A DNA stretch of 64,000 nt from Rhodobacteraceae bacterium EhC02 (GTDB taxonomy: Bacteria > Pseudomonadota > Alphaproteobacteria > Rhodobacterales > Rhodobacteraceae), in assembly GCA_001650895.1 (NCBI GenBank), contig LXYH01000005.1, positions 186,001 through 250,000 of the forward strand, in the 5' to 3' direction. Positions 8,513 through 17,788 of the stretch are shown here, in pieces (the stretch's first letter is position 1; every line of letters starts with the position of its first letter). Both the position numbers and the translations under genes were made by a program. The notes beneath the pieces are model-generated. The model ran no database searches. It saw only the letters and a program-made list of their open reading frames with translations, and was not told the origin of the DNA.

Positions 8513-9391
8513 ATGGCACTTGATGCACCAAATGACATGACCCTGTCGCGCAAAGCCATGAAGGCCGAGCTTCTGGATGCCGAGACAGAGCTGAAACTTG
8601 CCTACGCCTGGCGCGACCACCGTGACGAGGCGGCGCTGCATCGCCTGATCACCGCCTACATGCGCCTTGCCATATCGATGGCGTCGAAATTCCGCCGCTA
8701 TGGCGCGCCGATGAACGACCTGATCCAGGAGGCCGGACTTGGCCTGATGAAGGCGGCCGACAAGTTCGATCCGGATCGTGGCGTGCGCTTTTCGACCTAT
8801 GCGGTCTGGTGGATCAAGGCCAGCATCCAGGATTACGTGATGCGGAACTGGTCGATGGTCCGCACGGGGTCGACCTCCAGTCAGAAATCGCTGTTCTTCA
8901 ACCTGCGTCGCGTGCAGGCCCGGCTTGAGCGCGAAGCGCAGGCGCGCGGCGAAGAACTGGATCGCCATCAGATGCGCCAGATGATCTCGACCGAGATCGG
9001 TGTGCCGCTGCATGACGTCGAGATGATGGAGGGCCGCCTTTCAGGGTCTGATTTCTCGCTCAACGCCACCCAGTCTTCCGAAGATGAGGGGCGCGAATGG
9101 ATCGACACGATCGAGGATGAGGGCAGCCAGGCCGCCGATATCGTCGAGACTGCGCATGACACCGCTGCCCTGCGCAACTGGTTGCTGGATGCGCTGGCGG
9201 CGCTGAACGACCGTGAGCGGTTCATCGTGCGCGAGCGTAAACTGCGTGACGATCCGCGCACCCTGGAAAGCCTTGGCGAAGAACTGGGCCTGTCCAAGGA
9301 GCGGGTACGCCAGCTGGAAGCCGCGGCTTTCGCCAAGATGCGCAAAAAGCTGGAAAGCCAGTCGCGCGAGGTGCAAGACTTCCTCGCATGA
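8513..9391 (+). CDS. rpoH: RNA polymerase sigma-32 factor, RpoH-II type
   Basis: Alternative sigma factor of the heat-shock/RpoH group. Region 2 (LITAYMRLAISMASKFRRYG, then FSTYAVWWIKASIQDYVMRNW) and region 4 (ESLGEELGLSKERVRQLEAAAF) are complete, and the RpoH-box-like QKSLFFNLRR is present. The N terminus lacks the NRYMQEIRKFPLL segment of canonical RpoH-I, and the protein reads like RpoH-II of Rhodobacter. That factor acts below RpoE in the response to singlet oxygen and photo-oxidative stress. A TAGGGGG ribosome binding site precedes ATG 8513. The stop overlaps the next gene (ATGA). Assignment to the II subtype is by recollection of sequence features and by the sigma-E-like promoter upstream. 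Confidence 0.92.
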   Translation: MALDAPNDMTLSRKAMKAELLDAETELKLAYAWRDHRDEAALHRLITAYMRLAISMASKFRRYGAPMNDLIQEAGLGLMKAADKFDPDRGVRFSTYAVWWIKASIQDYVMRNWSMVRTGSTSSQKSLFFNLRRVQARLEREAQARGEELDRHQMRQMISTEIGVPLHDVEMMEGRLSGSDFSLNATQSSEDEGREWIDTIEDEGSQAADIVETAHDTAALRNWLLDALAALNDRERFIVRERKLRDDPRTLESLGEELGLSKERVRQLEAAAFAKMRKKLESQSREVQDFLA

Positions 9392-10197
9392 GATGTCTTG
9401 CCCTGATCGCTGCAATCCTTGCCGGGCCCGCTTTCGCGGGCCCATTGCCGTCTGGGGTCATGGATCGCGCGGCAACCGCCCCGGTGATCATCATCGGCGA
9501 GGTGCATGACAATCCGGGCCATCATGACGCGCAGGCCGCGATTGTCGCCCATGTCCGGCCCGCCGCGATCGTCTTCGAGATGCTGACAGCCGAACAGGCG
9601 GCGCGCGTGACGCCGCAGAACCGCAACGACAAGGAAATGCTGGCCGATGTGCTTGGCTGGGCAGATAGCGGCTGGCCCGATTTCGACATGTATTACCCGA
9701 TCTTCGCGGCAGCCCCCGATGCCGCTGTTCACGGGGCCGCCGTGCCCCGCGACGCCGCCCGCGCCGCGATGCAGGCGGGCATTGCCGAGAGTTTCGGTGA
9801 TGACGCAGCTGATTACGGCCTCACCACGGCCTTGCCCCCCGATCTGCAGGCCGCGCAGGAAGATCTGCAGCAGCAGGCGCACTGCAATGCCATGCCGCCC
9901 GAGATGCTGCCGATCATGGTGGACCTGCAGCGGCTGCGCGACGCGGTGCTGGCCCGCGAAACCCTGAAGGCGCTGGCGGTGACGGGCGGTCCGGTTGTCG
10001 TGATCACTGGCAATGGCCATGCCCGCGCGGATTGGGGCGTGCCCGCCTATATCGCGGGGCTGCGCCCTGATCTTGAGGTCTTTACCATCGGCCAGCAGGA
10101 AGACGGCACCGGCACCCCCGGCGACTTTGATGCGCTGATTTCGTCCCCTGCGGTGGAACGGCCGGATCCCTGCCTGCAGTTCCGCAGCAAGGGCTGA
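9388..10197 (+). CDS. ChaN family (TraB/ChaN-like) secreted protein
   Basis: Predicted exported protein of the ChaN family, members of which bind haem and are linked to iron uptake. A signal peptide (MRCLALIAAILAGPAFA) is evident and has no lipobox Cys, so this copy is probably periplasmic rather than a lipoprotein. The ChaN/Tiki-like motif IIIGEVHDNPGHH follows at about residue 35, with VFEMLTAEQA and the late VVVITGNGHAR. It overlaps the rpoH stop by 4 nt, so it is probably co-expressed with the sigma factor. The substrate is unknown; haem-related function is a family inference. Confidence 0.82.
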   Translation: MRCLALIAAILAGPAFAGPLPSGVMDRAATAPVIIIGEVHDNPGHHDAQAAIVAHVRPAAIVFEMLTAEQAARVTPQNRNDKEMLADVLGWADSGWPDFDMYYPIFAAAPDAAVHGAAVPRDAARAAMQAGIAESFGDDAADYGLTTALPPDLQAAQEDLQQQAHCNAMPPEMLPIMVDLQRLRDAVLARETLKALAVTGGPVVVITGNGHARADWGVPAYIAGLRPDLEVFTIGQQEDGTGTPGDFDALISSPAVERPDPCLQFRSKG

Positions 10198-10275
10198 AAA
10201 TCCCGTCATCCGGCGCGGCCTTGTCAGGGGGCGGCGCTGGCCATACTGTCGGCGCATCTGGCGGAGGCGCGGAAC

Positions 10276-11469
10276 ATGCTGGCAGGCAAACGAATTCTTC
10301 TGATCATCGGCGGCGGGATCGCCGCCTACAAGTCGCTTGATCTGATCCGCCGCCTGCGCGAACGCGGCGCGGCGGTCACGCCTGTGCTGACAAGGGCGGG
10401 CACGGAATTCGTGACACCCCTGTCGGTATCGGCGCTGGCGGGCGAGAAAGTCTATACAGATCTGTTCGACCTGACGGACGAGGCCGAGATGGGCCATATC
10501 CAGTTGTCGCGGGTCGCCGATCTGGTTGTCGTGGCCCCCGCGACCGCCGATCTGATGGCCAAGATGGCCCATGGCCATGCCAATGACCTTGCCTCGACCT
10601 TGTTGATGGCGACGGATACGCCGGTGCTGATGGCCCCTGCGATGAACGTCCGCATGTGGGAACATCCAGCTACGCAGCGCAACCTGGCGCAGCTTCTGGG
10701 CGATGGTCTGCGTGTTGTCGGCCCGAATGCGGGCGATATGGCCTGTGGCGAATATGGCCCGGGCCGCATGTCGGAACCGCTTGAAATCGTGGCGGCGATC
10801 GAAACCGCGCTGGGGCAGGGGCCATTGGCCGGCAAGCGCATCCTTGTCACCTCGGGCCCCACCCATGAGCCGATTGATCCCGTGCGCTATATCGCGAACC
10901 GCTCTTCGGGCGCGCAGGGCACCGCGATCGCGCGCGCATTGGCGTCGCTCGGGGCCGAGGTGGTCTTTGTCACCGGCCCTGCCGATGTGCCCGCGCCTCA
11001 GGGTGTAAAGGTCGTCCGGGTCGAGACGGCGCAGCAGATGCTGACGGCGGTCGAGGCCGCGTTGCCCGCCGATGCGGCCGTCTTTGCCGCAGCCGTGGCG
11101 GATTGGCGCGTGGCCTCATCCTCTGGCTCGAAGATCAAGAAGGATGCAGGCCGCCTGCCGGTCCTGGAATTCGCCGAAAACCCCGACATCCTGGCAACTG
11201 TCAGCCAGCGCAAGACGGATCGCCCGCGCCTTGTTGTCGGCTTTGCAGCGGAAACCGATGATGTCATCGCCAATGCCACCGCCAAGCGGGCGCGCAAGGG
11301 CTGCGACTGGATCGTTGCCAATGACGTCAGCCCCGCAACCGGGATCATGGGCGGCACCGAGAATGCCGTGCATCTGATCACGGTCGAGGGGCGCGAGGAC
11401 TGGCCGCGCATGTCCAAACAGCAGGTTGCCGCGCAACTGGCCGCCCGGATCGCGCAGGCGCTGGTCTGA
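10276..11469 (+). CDS. coaBC: bifunctional phosphopantothenoylcysteine decarboxylase/phosphopantothenate-cysteine ligase
   Basis: CoaBC carries out two successive steps of coenzyme A synthesis. The N-terminal flavin-dependent CoaC half shows GGGIAAYKSLDLIRRL, the PAMNVRMW substrate-recognition motif and the catalytic Cys in GDMACGEYGPGRM. The C-terminal CoaB half (from about residue 190) shows LVTSGPTHEPIDPVRYIANR and the late KIKKDAGRLP segment. The 397-residue length is normal and both halves look intact. It lies 78 nt downstream of the ChaN-like gene and converges on a VCBS-type gene. Confidence 0.97.
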   Translation: MLAGKRILLIIGGGIAAYKSLDLIRRLRERGAAVTPVLTRAGTEFVTPLSVSALAGEKVYTDLFDLTDEAEMGHIQLSRVADLVVVAPATADLMAKMAHGHANDLASTLLMATDTPVLMAPAMNVRMWEHPATQRNLAQLLGDGLRVVGPNAGDMACGEYGPGRMSEPLEIVAAIETALGQGPLAGKRILVTSGPTHEPIDPVRYIANRSSGAQGTAIARALASLGAEVVFVTGPADVPAPQGVKVVRVETAQQMLTAVEAALPADAAVFAAAVADWRVASSSGSKIKKDAGRLPVLEFAENPDILATVSQRKTDRPRLVVGFAAETDDVIANATAKRARKGCDWIVANDVSPATGIMGGTENAVHLITVEGREDWPRMSKQQVAAQLAARIAQALV

Positions 11470-11478
11470 CCCGTCGCT

Positions 11479-12315
11479 TTACCGTGCGCAGGTCAGGGCC
11501 TTGGTCAGATCCTGCCGACGGTCCAATGCGCCAAGGTCGCGGCTGACCAGCCCGTCGTCCTGCCAGCTCACCGCGACGATACGGCGCCAGTCACCCGAGG
11601 CGAGAATGGCCTCGACCCGGCCATCGCAATTGCGCACCCCGCCTGCGATGTTTTCCTCTCCGATCCGATGATTGGTCACGCCCCGCAGCGCGCCGCGCAA
11701 CACAAGTCGATTGCCCTCAAGCCCTACAAGACGCATCGTCTTGCCCAGATGCGGGGTTTCCACATAGGCGATCTCGACCGCGCCATCACCGGTGAAATCG
11801 CCGATCCCGAAAGGGGCAAGCCAGCGGAACCGCGTGCCGATGAAATCGGTGCTGGCCAGCAGCTTGAGGTCCGGCGCACCTGATGCGGTCTGGCCCAGCT
11901 CCCATGCGGTCAGTCGGGCGCCCTTGGTTTCGTGGCTTTGGACCACGACGATCTCGGGCTGGCCATCGCCAGTAATGTCCCAAAGACGGGGGGCCGCATC
12001 CTCGAACACAAGGGGCGCGTCCAGCGTGACACGCAGCCCCACGCGGGGCTGCGGGCAGCCCTCACATACCTGTGCGCTGACGGTCATGCTGGTGAAGGCG
12101 GGAATATCGCCCAGCACATTGTGCGGATAGCGATCGGTTGGCCCTGACAGGCTGGCCGCGACAGGCCAGGGCAAGGGGGCGCCTGCCGGCGGTGCCACAC
12201 CCGTGACGGATACCTCCGGGGTTTGCGCAAACGATGGAAGTGCAGAAAGCTGTGCCGCAAGAATTGTGCAAGAATAAAATAAAAAAGCGGCCATGAGCCG
12301 CAAGTCATTGCGCAT
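11479..12315 (-). CDS. secreted VCBS/FG-GAP repeat protein
   Basis: Predicted periplasmic or secreted protein of 278 residues with an N-terminal signal peptide ending near SFAQ. Two FG-GAP/VCBS-like calcium-binding blades are visible: LWDITGDGQPEIVVVQ and GIGDFTGDGAVEIAYVE, each with the D-x-[ST]-G-D-G loop. A CxxC pair (VCEGCPQ) sits before the first repeat. ATG 12315 was chosen because a GGGAATC ribosome binding site precedes it; an upstream ATG at 12336 lacks one. The function is not recognised. It is convergent with coaBC. Confidence 0.8.
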   Translation of the reverse strand: MRNDLRLMAAFLFYSCTILAAQLSALPSFAQTPEVSVTGVAPPAGAPLPWPVAASLSGPTDRYPHNVLGDIPAFTSMTVSAQVCEGCPQPRVGLRVTLDAPLVFEDAAPRLWDITGDGQPEIVVVQSHETKGARLTAWELGQTASGAPDLKLLASTDFIGTRFRWLAPFGIGDFTGDGAVEIAYVETPHLGKTMRLVGLEGNRLVLRGALRGVTNHRIGEENIAGGVRNCDGRVEAILASGDWRRIVAVSWQDDGLVSRDLGALDRRQDLTKALTCAR

Positions 12316-12666
12316 ATTGATTCCCGTTTTGATCATTCTTGCAAAGCCTGTGTTTCGTTGCGCCGGGGGCGGCTGGGTGTCTCATGGTCATGCCGCATCA
12401 TGTCCGGCCCTCGACGCCTGCAACGTGGGGCGGCTGCGGCACCTCCATGCCAGATGCATTTCGGAAAAATGGCGATGGTTGTTACCGCATGATCCGGATC
12501 TGTCCCCCACTTGTCCAGCGGGATGCCCCCTGATGCCTTGCAACGCGGGGCCTTTCGGTTATGTCTTCTGGCAAGGCCGCCTGCCAGTCATGGTATCATG
12601 CGGCGCACCGCCCGGTTCCGCAGGCGCGATCCGGGCTTTCACGACGATCAGGGCAAGAGGCGCCAC
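12316..12666. other. intergenic region between VCBS gene and dut
   Basis: About 350 bp of GC-rich sequence between divergent genes. It should hold both promoters. No convincing ORF, RNA gene or strong hairpin was seen; the short frames present lack ribosome binding sites and recognisable sequence. Confidence 0.5.
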
Positions 12667-13128
12667 ATGCTGACCATCCGCTGCACCAGGACGCCAGAGG
12701 CGGATCCCGATCTGCCCTTGCCCAGCTATGAAACGGCCGGGGCCGCCGGGGCGGACCTGCGCGCGAATTTTCCGCTCGATCAGCGGGATGGTGCCACCCT
12801 TGCCCCCGGTGCAAGGATGCTTGTCCCGACCGGCCTGCGCCTTGAGATACCTGACGGCTACGAGGTGCAGGTCAGGCCGCGATCGGGCCTTGCGCTGAAG
12901 CATGGCATAACCCTGCCCAACAGCCCCGGCACCATCGACAGCGACTATCGCGGCCCTCTGGGGGTAATCCTGATGAACGCGGGGACCGAGCCGTTCCACA
13001 TCGCCCATGGCGACCGGATCGCGCAGATGGTGGTGGCCCCCGTTCTGCGCGCTGCCTTCGATCTAGTCGACTCGCTGGAGGCATCCGCGCGCGGGCAGGG
13101 CGGCTTCGGCTCGACCGGGCGGGGCTGA
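12667..13128 (+). CDS. dut: dUTP diphosphatase
   Basis: Trimeric dUTPase hydrolysing dUTP to dUMP and pyrophosphate, limiting uracil in DNA and feeding dTMP synthesis. All five family motifs are visible, including [33 protein letters not shown] and the C-terminal [10 protein letters not shown] lid. The ATG at 12667 has an AAGAGG ribosome binding site and gives the standard 153 residues; a longer frame upstream is not supported. It is followed 3 nt later by a MoeB-like gene, so the two are probably co-translated. Confidence 0.97.
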   Translation: MLTIRCTRTPEADPDLPLPSYETAGAAGADLRANFPLDQRDGATLAPGARMLVPTGLRLEIPDGYEVQVRPRSGLALKHGITLPNSPGTIDSDYRGPLGVILMNAGTEPFHIAHGDRIAQMVVAPVLRAAFDLVDSLEASARGQGGFGSTGRG

Positions 13129-13131
13129 CAT

Positions 13132-14217
13132 ATGGCGCTGGTTCTTGTCATGGCGGGCGTTCTTTGGGGGATAGGTGCCTTCATGGGCACGCCGCGCCGC
13201 ATGCGCTGGATCATGATCGCATTCCTGTGGGTCGGGGTCGTGGTGATCCACCTGACCTTGCCTGACAACGCGCCCCTGCGCCTGTCGACAGGGGGCAGTG
13301 CTGCGCCCTGGTTGCTTCTGGGCGGCTTTGCGGTGCTGGTGCTGGCCTATCGCGCGGTCTTGTCGCGCCTGCGGGCGCGTGCAGATGACACGGCAGCGAT
13401 CCCGCAGGATGCAGCACCCACAGGTCCTTTTTCGGCAACCGAACTTGACCGCTATGCCCGCCATATCGTGTTGCGCGAATTGGGCGGCACGGGTCAGCGT
13501 CGCCTGAAAGAAGCGAAGGTATTGGTCATCGGCGCGGGTGGGCTGGGATCGCCTGTTCTTCTTTACCTGGCGGCGGCAGGCGTCGGCACGATCGGCGTGA
13601 TCGACGACGACAGCGTGGACAACTCCAACCTGCAGCGGCAGGTGATCCATACCGATGACCGCATCGGCATGCCCAAGGTCTTTTCCGCCGAGGCCGCGAT
13701 GCGCGCGCAGAACCCTTTCGTGACGGTGCGCCCCTACAATCGCCGCCTGACGGCCGATCTCGCTTCCGATCTTTTCGCGGAATATGACCTGATCCTGGAC
13801 GGCACCGATGACAGCGCGACGCGCTACCTGGTCAATGCGACCGCCGTGGCGCTGGGCAAGCCGCTGATTTCGGGCGCGTTGTCGCAATGGGAAGGGCAGA
13901 TCGCCCTCTTCGACCCCGCGCGTGGCGGGCCCTGCTATCAATGCATCTTCCCCGAAGCCCCCGCCGCCGGTCTGGCCCCCTCTTGCGCCGAAGCCGGCGT
14001 GATCGGCCCCCTGCCGGGGGTTGTCGGATCCATGATGGCGCTTGAGGCGATCAAGCTGATTACCGGCGCCGGGCAGGACCTGCGCGGGCGCATGCTGATC
14101 CATGACGCGCTTTATGCCGAACACCGCACCATTCGCCTGCACAGGCGCGATGACTGCCCTGCCTGCGCCGCATCCCGACCTGTAGGAGTGACCACCGATG
14201 ACCAACCCGCTGCTTGA
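13132..14217 (+). CDS. moeB: MoeB/ThiF-type adenylyltransferase with N-terminal membrane helices
   Basis: E1-like enzyme that adenylates the C-terminal glycine of MoaD-type (or ThiS-type) sulfur carriers. The MoeB domain starts near residue 100 (ELDRYARHIVLRELGG) with the nucleotide-binding VIGAGGLGSP, DDDSVDNSNLQRQ, the SCAEAGVIGPLPG loop and two zinc Cys pairs (CYQC near residue 265, CPAC near 343). Unlike the usual roughly 250-residue MoeB, it has about 95 extra N-terminal residues forming two or three hydrophobic helices (LVLVMAGVLWGIGAFMG, MIAFLWVGVVVIHLTL, WLLLGGFAVLVLAYR), implying membrane anchoring. It starts 3 nt after dut and overlaps the peptidase gene by 20 nt. Confidence 0.9.
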   Translation: MALVLVMAGVLWGIGAFMGTPRRMRWIMIAFLWVGVVVIHLTLPDNAPLRLSTGGSAAPWLLLGGFAVLVLAYRAVLSRLRARADDTAAIPQDAAPTGPFSATELDRYARHIVLRELGGTGQRRLKEAKVLVIGAGGLGSPVLLYLAAAGVGTIGVIDDDSVDNSNLQRQVIHTDDRIGMPKVFSAEAAMRAQNPFVTVRPYNRRLTADLASDLFAEYDLILDGTDDSATRYLVNATAVALGKPLISGALSQWEGQIALFDPARGGPCYQCIFPEAPAAGLAPSCAEAGVIGPLPGVVGSMMALEAIKLITGAGQDLRGRMLIHDALYAEHRTIRLHRRDDCPACAASRPVGVTTDDQPAA

Positions 14218-16210
14218 GACTTGGACCACGCCCTTCGGGCTGGCACCGTTCGACCGGATCGCAGATACCGATTTCGCCCCGGCCTTCGACGCCGCCCTTG
14301 CAGCGCACAAGGCCGAGATCGACGCGATAGCCGCAAACCCGGCAGCCGCCGATTTCGACAATACCGTTGGCGCGCTTGAGGCGGCAGGCAAGGAACTCGA
14401 TCAGGTCCTGTCGGTCTTCTATACCGTGGCCGGGGCCGACAGCACACCTGCGCGCGAGGAATTGCAACGCGCCTTCTCGCCCCGTCTGGCTGCGCATTCC
14501 GCCGAAATCACCGCCAACAAGGCGCTTTTTGCGCGCGTGGCCGACCTTTGGGCGCGCCTTGACGACCTTGACCTGACCGAAGAGCAGCAGCGCGTCCTGA
14601 TGCTGACGCATCGCGGATTTGTGCGGTCCGGTGCGGCCCTGTCAGGGGCCGAGGATGCGCGCATGGCCGCCATCAAGTCGCGCCTTGCCGTGCTGGGCAC
14701 GCAGTTCACACAGAACCTTCTGGCAGATGAGCGGTCATGGATGCTGCCCCTGTCCGAGGATGATCTGGAAGGTCTGCCCGGTTTTCTGGTCTCGGCGGCC
14801 CGCGCCGCAGGCATGGAAAAGGGCGCGGATGGCCCGGTCATCACCCTGTCACGCTCGCTGATCACGCCCTTCCTGCAATTCTCGCCGCGCCGCGAGCTGC
14901 GCGAACGGGCATGGCGCGCCTCGGTTGCGCGCGGTGCCAACGGTGGGGACACGGACAACCGCGCTATCGCCGCCGAGATCCTGTTGCTGCGCGCCGAACG
15001 CGCGGCCCTGCTGGGGTATGACAGCTTTGCCGCCTACAAGCTGGAAACAGAAATGGCCCGCACGCCCGATGCCGTGCGTGATCTGCTGATGGCGGTCTGG
15101 ACCCCGGCCCGCGCGCAGGCCGAAGCGGATGCCGCCGTTCTGGAACGCATGATGCATGAGGACGGGATCAACGGCGATCTGGAACCATGGGACTGGCACT
15201 ACTACGCCGCCCGCCGCCGTCAGGCCGAACATGATCTGGATGAGGCGACGTTGAAGCCCTACCTGCAACTGGACCGCATGATCGAGGCATCTTTTGCCTG
15301 CGCCAACCGGCTGTTCGGGCTGGAGTTCACGCCGCTGGACCTGCCGCTCTACCATCCCGACGCCCGCGCATGGGAGGTGACGCGCGGCGGCCAGCACGTG
15401 GCCGTCTTCATCGGCGACTACTTCGCGCGCGGATCGAAACGCTCGGGCGCATGGTGCTCGGCGATGCAGTCACAGGCGAAATGGCCCGAGGTGCGCCACC
15501 CCATCGTGATCAACGTGTGCAACTTCGCCAAGGGCGATCCCGCGCTTCTGTCCTATGACGATGCGCGCACGCTGTTTCATGAATTCGGCCATGCCCTGCA
15601 CCAGATGCTGTCGGATGTGACCTATCCGTCCATCTCGGGCACATCCGTGGCGCGCGATTTCGTGGAATTGCCCAGCCAGCTTTACGAACACTGGCTGGAA
15701 GTGCCGGAAGTGCTGGCCGAATTTGCCACCCATGCCGAAACGGGCCAACCCATGCCGCGCGACATGCTGGACCGGCTGCTGGGGGCTGCGACCTTCGACA
15801 TGGGGTTTCAGACCGTCGAATATGTCGCCTCGGCCCTTGTCGATCTGGCGTTTCACGAAGGCGCGCCGCCCGCCGATCCCATGGCGAAACAGGCCGAGGT
15901 TCTGGCCGAACTGGGGATGCCGCGCACCATCGCGATGCGCCACGCGACACCGCATTTCGCGCATGTCTTTTCCGGTGACGGTTATTCCAGCGGCTATTAC
16001 AGCTACATGTGGTCCGAGGTGATGGATGCCGACGCCTTTGCCGCCTTCGAGGAAGCAGGCAGCGCCTTTGACCCCGAACGCGCCCAGGCGCTTGAGGCGT
16101 TCATCCTGTCCACAGGCGGATCGCGCGACCCGGCAGAGCTTTACACTGCGTTCCGTGGCCGCCTGCCGGGGGTCGAGGCCCTGCTGAAAGGCCGCGGACT
16201 GGCCGCCTGA
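14198..16210 (+). CDS. M3 family metallopeptidase (oligopeptidase A/dipeptidyl carboxypeptidase)
   Basis: Zinc metallopeptidase of the thimet-oligopeptidase family, normally cytosolic and acting on short peptides. The HEFGHALHQ zinc motif is at about residue 461, and the third ligand Glu lies in DFVELPSQLYEHW near residue 490. No signal peptide is seen. The 670-residue length is typical of Dcp/PrlC proteins; which of the two activities applies cannot be decided from sequence alone. A GGAGTG ribosome binding site lies within the end of the moeB-like gene. It is followed immediately by a strong hairpin terminator. Confidence 0.93.
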   Translation: MTNPLLETWTTPFGLAPFDRIADTDFAPAFDAALAAHKAEIDAIAANPAAADFDNTVGALEAAGKELDQVLSVFYTVAGADSTPAREELQRAFSPRLAAHSAEITANKALFARVADLWARLDDLDLTEEQQRVLMLTHRGFVRSGAALSGAEDARMAAIKSRLAVLGTQFTQNLLADERSWMLPLSEDDLEGLPGFLVSAARAAGMEKGADGPVITLSRSLITPFLQFSPRRELRERAWRASVARGANGGDTDNRAIAAEILLLRAERAALLGYDSFAAYKLETEMARTPDAVRDLLMAVWTPARAQAEADAAVLERMMHEDGINGDLEPWDWHYYAARRRQAEHDLDEATLKPYLQLDRMIEASFACANRLFGLEFTPLDLPLYHPDARAWEVTRGGQHVAVFIGDYFARGSKRSGAWCSAMQSQAKWPEVRHPIVINVCNFAKGDPALLSYDDARTLFHEFGHALHQMLSDVTYPSISGTSVARDFVELPSQLYEHWLEVPEVLAEFATHAETGQPMPRDMLDRLLGAATFDMGFQTVEYVASALVDLAFHEGAPPADPMAKQAEVLAELGMPRTIAMRHATPHFAHVFSGDGYSSGYYSYMWSEVMDADAFAAFEEAGSAFDPERAQALEAFILSTGGSRDPAELYTAFRGRLPGVEALLKGRGLAA

Positions 16211-16219
16211 CATAAAAAA

Positions 16220-16243
16220 GACCCCGGGTTTCCGGGGCCTTTG
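16220..16243. terminator. bidirectional rho-independent terminator
   Basis: Stem CCCCGG (16222-16227), loop GTTT, stem CCGGGG (16232-16237), followed by CCTTTGT on the plus strand and preceded by AAAAAAG, which reads as a T-run on the minus strand. It sits between the convergent M3 peptidase and phosphomannomutase genes and could serve both. Confidence 0.8.
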
Positions 16244-16262
16244 TCATTCCGTCACCAAATGA

Positions 16263-17759
16263 TCAGATCGTCTGGTCGTAATCGCCCACGCTGGGTTCGG
16301 TCCGGATCACCGCGTCGATCTCGGCAAAGATGGCCCGCATCTCGGCTTCGCTTTCGGGGCTTTCGCAGACGACAACCAGGTTCGGCGTGTTCGACGAGGC
16401 CCGCACCAGACCCCAGCCGCCATTGTCCAGGATGACCCGCGCACCATTGACTGTGACCACCTGCGCGATCTTGCGCCCGGCCAGCGTCTCGCCCGCCGCA
16501 TGCTTGGCCACCAGCTTGTCCACCAACCGCTCCAGCACCTGGTACTTCTCGGTATCGCTGCAATAGGGTGACATCGTCGGCGTTGCCCAAGTCTGCGGCA
16601 GGGCGCGGCGCAGGTCGGACATGGACATGTCGGGGTTGCGGTCCATCAGCTTGCAGACCTCGACGGCCACGCGCATCCCGCAGTCATAGCCGCGCCCGAT
16701 GGGACCGGCCAGAAAGTAATGGCCCGACTTCTCGAACCCGGCCAGCGCGCCCAGCTCCTTGACGCGCCGCTTCATGTGGCTGTGCCCGGTCTTCCAGTAA
16801 TCCGCCTTGACGCCGTTCTTCTGCAGTTCGGGATCGCTGGCGAACAGCCCCGTGGATTTCACATCCGCGACAAAGGTGCTGCCGGGATAGAGTTTCGACA
16901 GGTCGCGCGCCATGATGACACCCATCTTGTCGGCGAAAATCTCTTCACCCTCGTCATCGACCACGCCGCAGCGGTCGCCGTCTCCGTCAAACCCCAGCGC
17001 GAAATCCGCGCCCGAGGCTTTGACGCTGTCGGACATGTCATGCAGCATTTCCAGCGCTTCGGGGTTCGGGTTGTAATGCGGAAAGGTGTAGTCCAGCGTG
17101 TTGTGGCTGGGGATCACCTCGACCCCCAGGCGGCGGAACAGCTCCGGCGCAAAGGCCGATGCCGTGCCATTGCCCGTGGCGCAGACCACCCGCAGCTTGC
17201 GCGTCATGCGGAAGTCACCCACCAGATCGTCCAGATAGGCCTCGCGCACACCTTCGACGAATTCATAGGCGCCGCCGGGGGCGGGCTGTCCTTCACCGTT
17301 CAGCACGATGTCGCGCAATTCCGCCATCTCGTCCGGGCCATGGGTCAGGGGGCGGTCAAAGCCCATCTTGACCCCGGTCCAGCCATTGGGATTGTGGCTG
17401 GCCGTCACCATCGCCACGGCCGGCACATCAAGGTGGAACTGTGCGAAATAGGCCATGGGCGACAGCGCAGGGCCAATATCCTTGACCGTGATTCCCGCCT
17501 GCATCAGGCCAAGGATCAGCGCGTTCTTGATCGACAGCGAATAGTCCCGATAGTCATTGCCCACCGCGATCACGGGGGCGATGCCGCGCCGGCGCATCTG
17601 GGTGCCCAGACCCAGACCCAGCGCCGTAATGCCGGGCAGGTTGATCTGGTCAGGGTATTTCCAGCGCGCGTCATATTCGCGAAAGCCGGTCGGCGTGATC
17701 ATCGGATCACGCAGGAATTCCCAGGTGTTCGGTGTCACTGTGGGCGCAGGTTTGGTCAC
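16263..17759 (-). CDS. phosphomannomutase/phosphoglucomutase
   Basis: Alpha-D-phosphohexomutase interconverting hexose 1- and 6-phosphates, supplying sugar nucleotides for surface polysaccharide. Visible motifs are the active-site phosphoserine loop TASHNPNGWTG, the metal-binding GFDGDGDRCGV, and the substrate loop GFEKSGHYF. The frame also extends upstream to a TTG at 17792 that overlaps the kdsA stop (TTGA). The GTG at 17759 gives the N terminus usual for the family (TKPAPTVTPNTWEFLRDPMI), so the start is uncertain between the two. It is the last gene of the kpsT-kpsE-kdsA block on the minus strand. Confidence 0.93.
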   Translation of the reverse strand: MTKPAPTVTPNTWEFLRDPMITPTGFREYDARWKYPDQINLPGITALGLGLGTQMRRRGIAPVIAVGNDYRDYSLSIKNALILGLMQAGITVKDIGPALSPMAYFAQFHLDVPAVAMVTASHNPNGWTGVKMGFDRPLTHGPDEMAELRDIVLNGEGQPAPGGAYEFVEGVREAYLDDLVGDFRMTRKLRVVCATGNGTASAFAPELFRRLGVEVIPSHNTLDYTFPHYNPNPEALEMLHDMSDSVKASGADFALGFDGDGDRCGVVDDEGEEIFADKMGVIMARDLSKLYPGSTFVADVKSTGLFASDPELQKNGVKADYWKTGHSHMKRRVKELGALAGFEKSGHYFLAGPIGRGYDCGMRVAVEVCKLMDRNPDMSMSDLRRALPQTWATPTMSPYCSDTEKYQVLERLVDKLVAKHAAGETLAGRKIAQVVTVNGARVILDNGGWGLVRASSNTPNLVVVCESPESEAEMRAIFAEIDAVIRTEPSVGDYDQTI

Positions 17760-17788
17760 GGGGGCAATCTTTCTTGTTTGAAAAAAGT

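Noticed and set aside
8968-10866. 632-codon minus-strand frame over rpoH, the ChaN-like gene and coaBC
   Set aside because: Spans three real genes on the other strand and contains no known domain.
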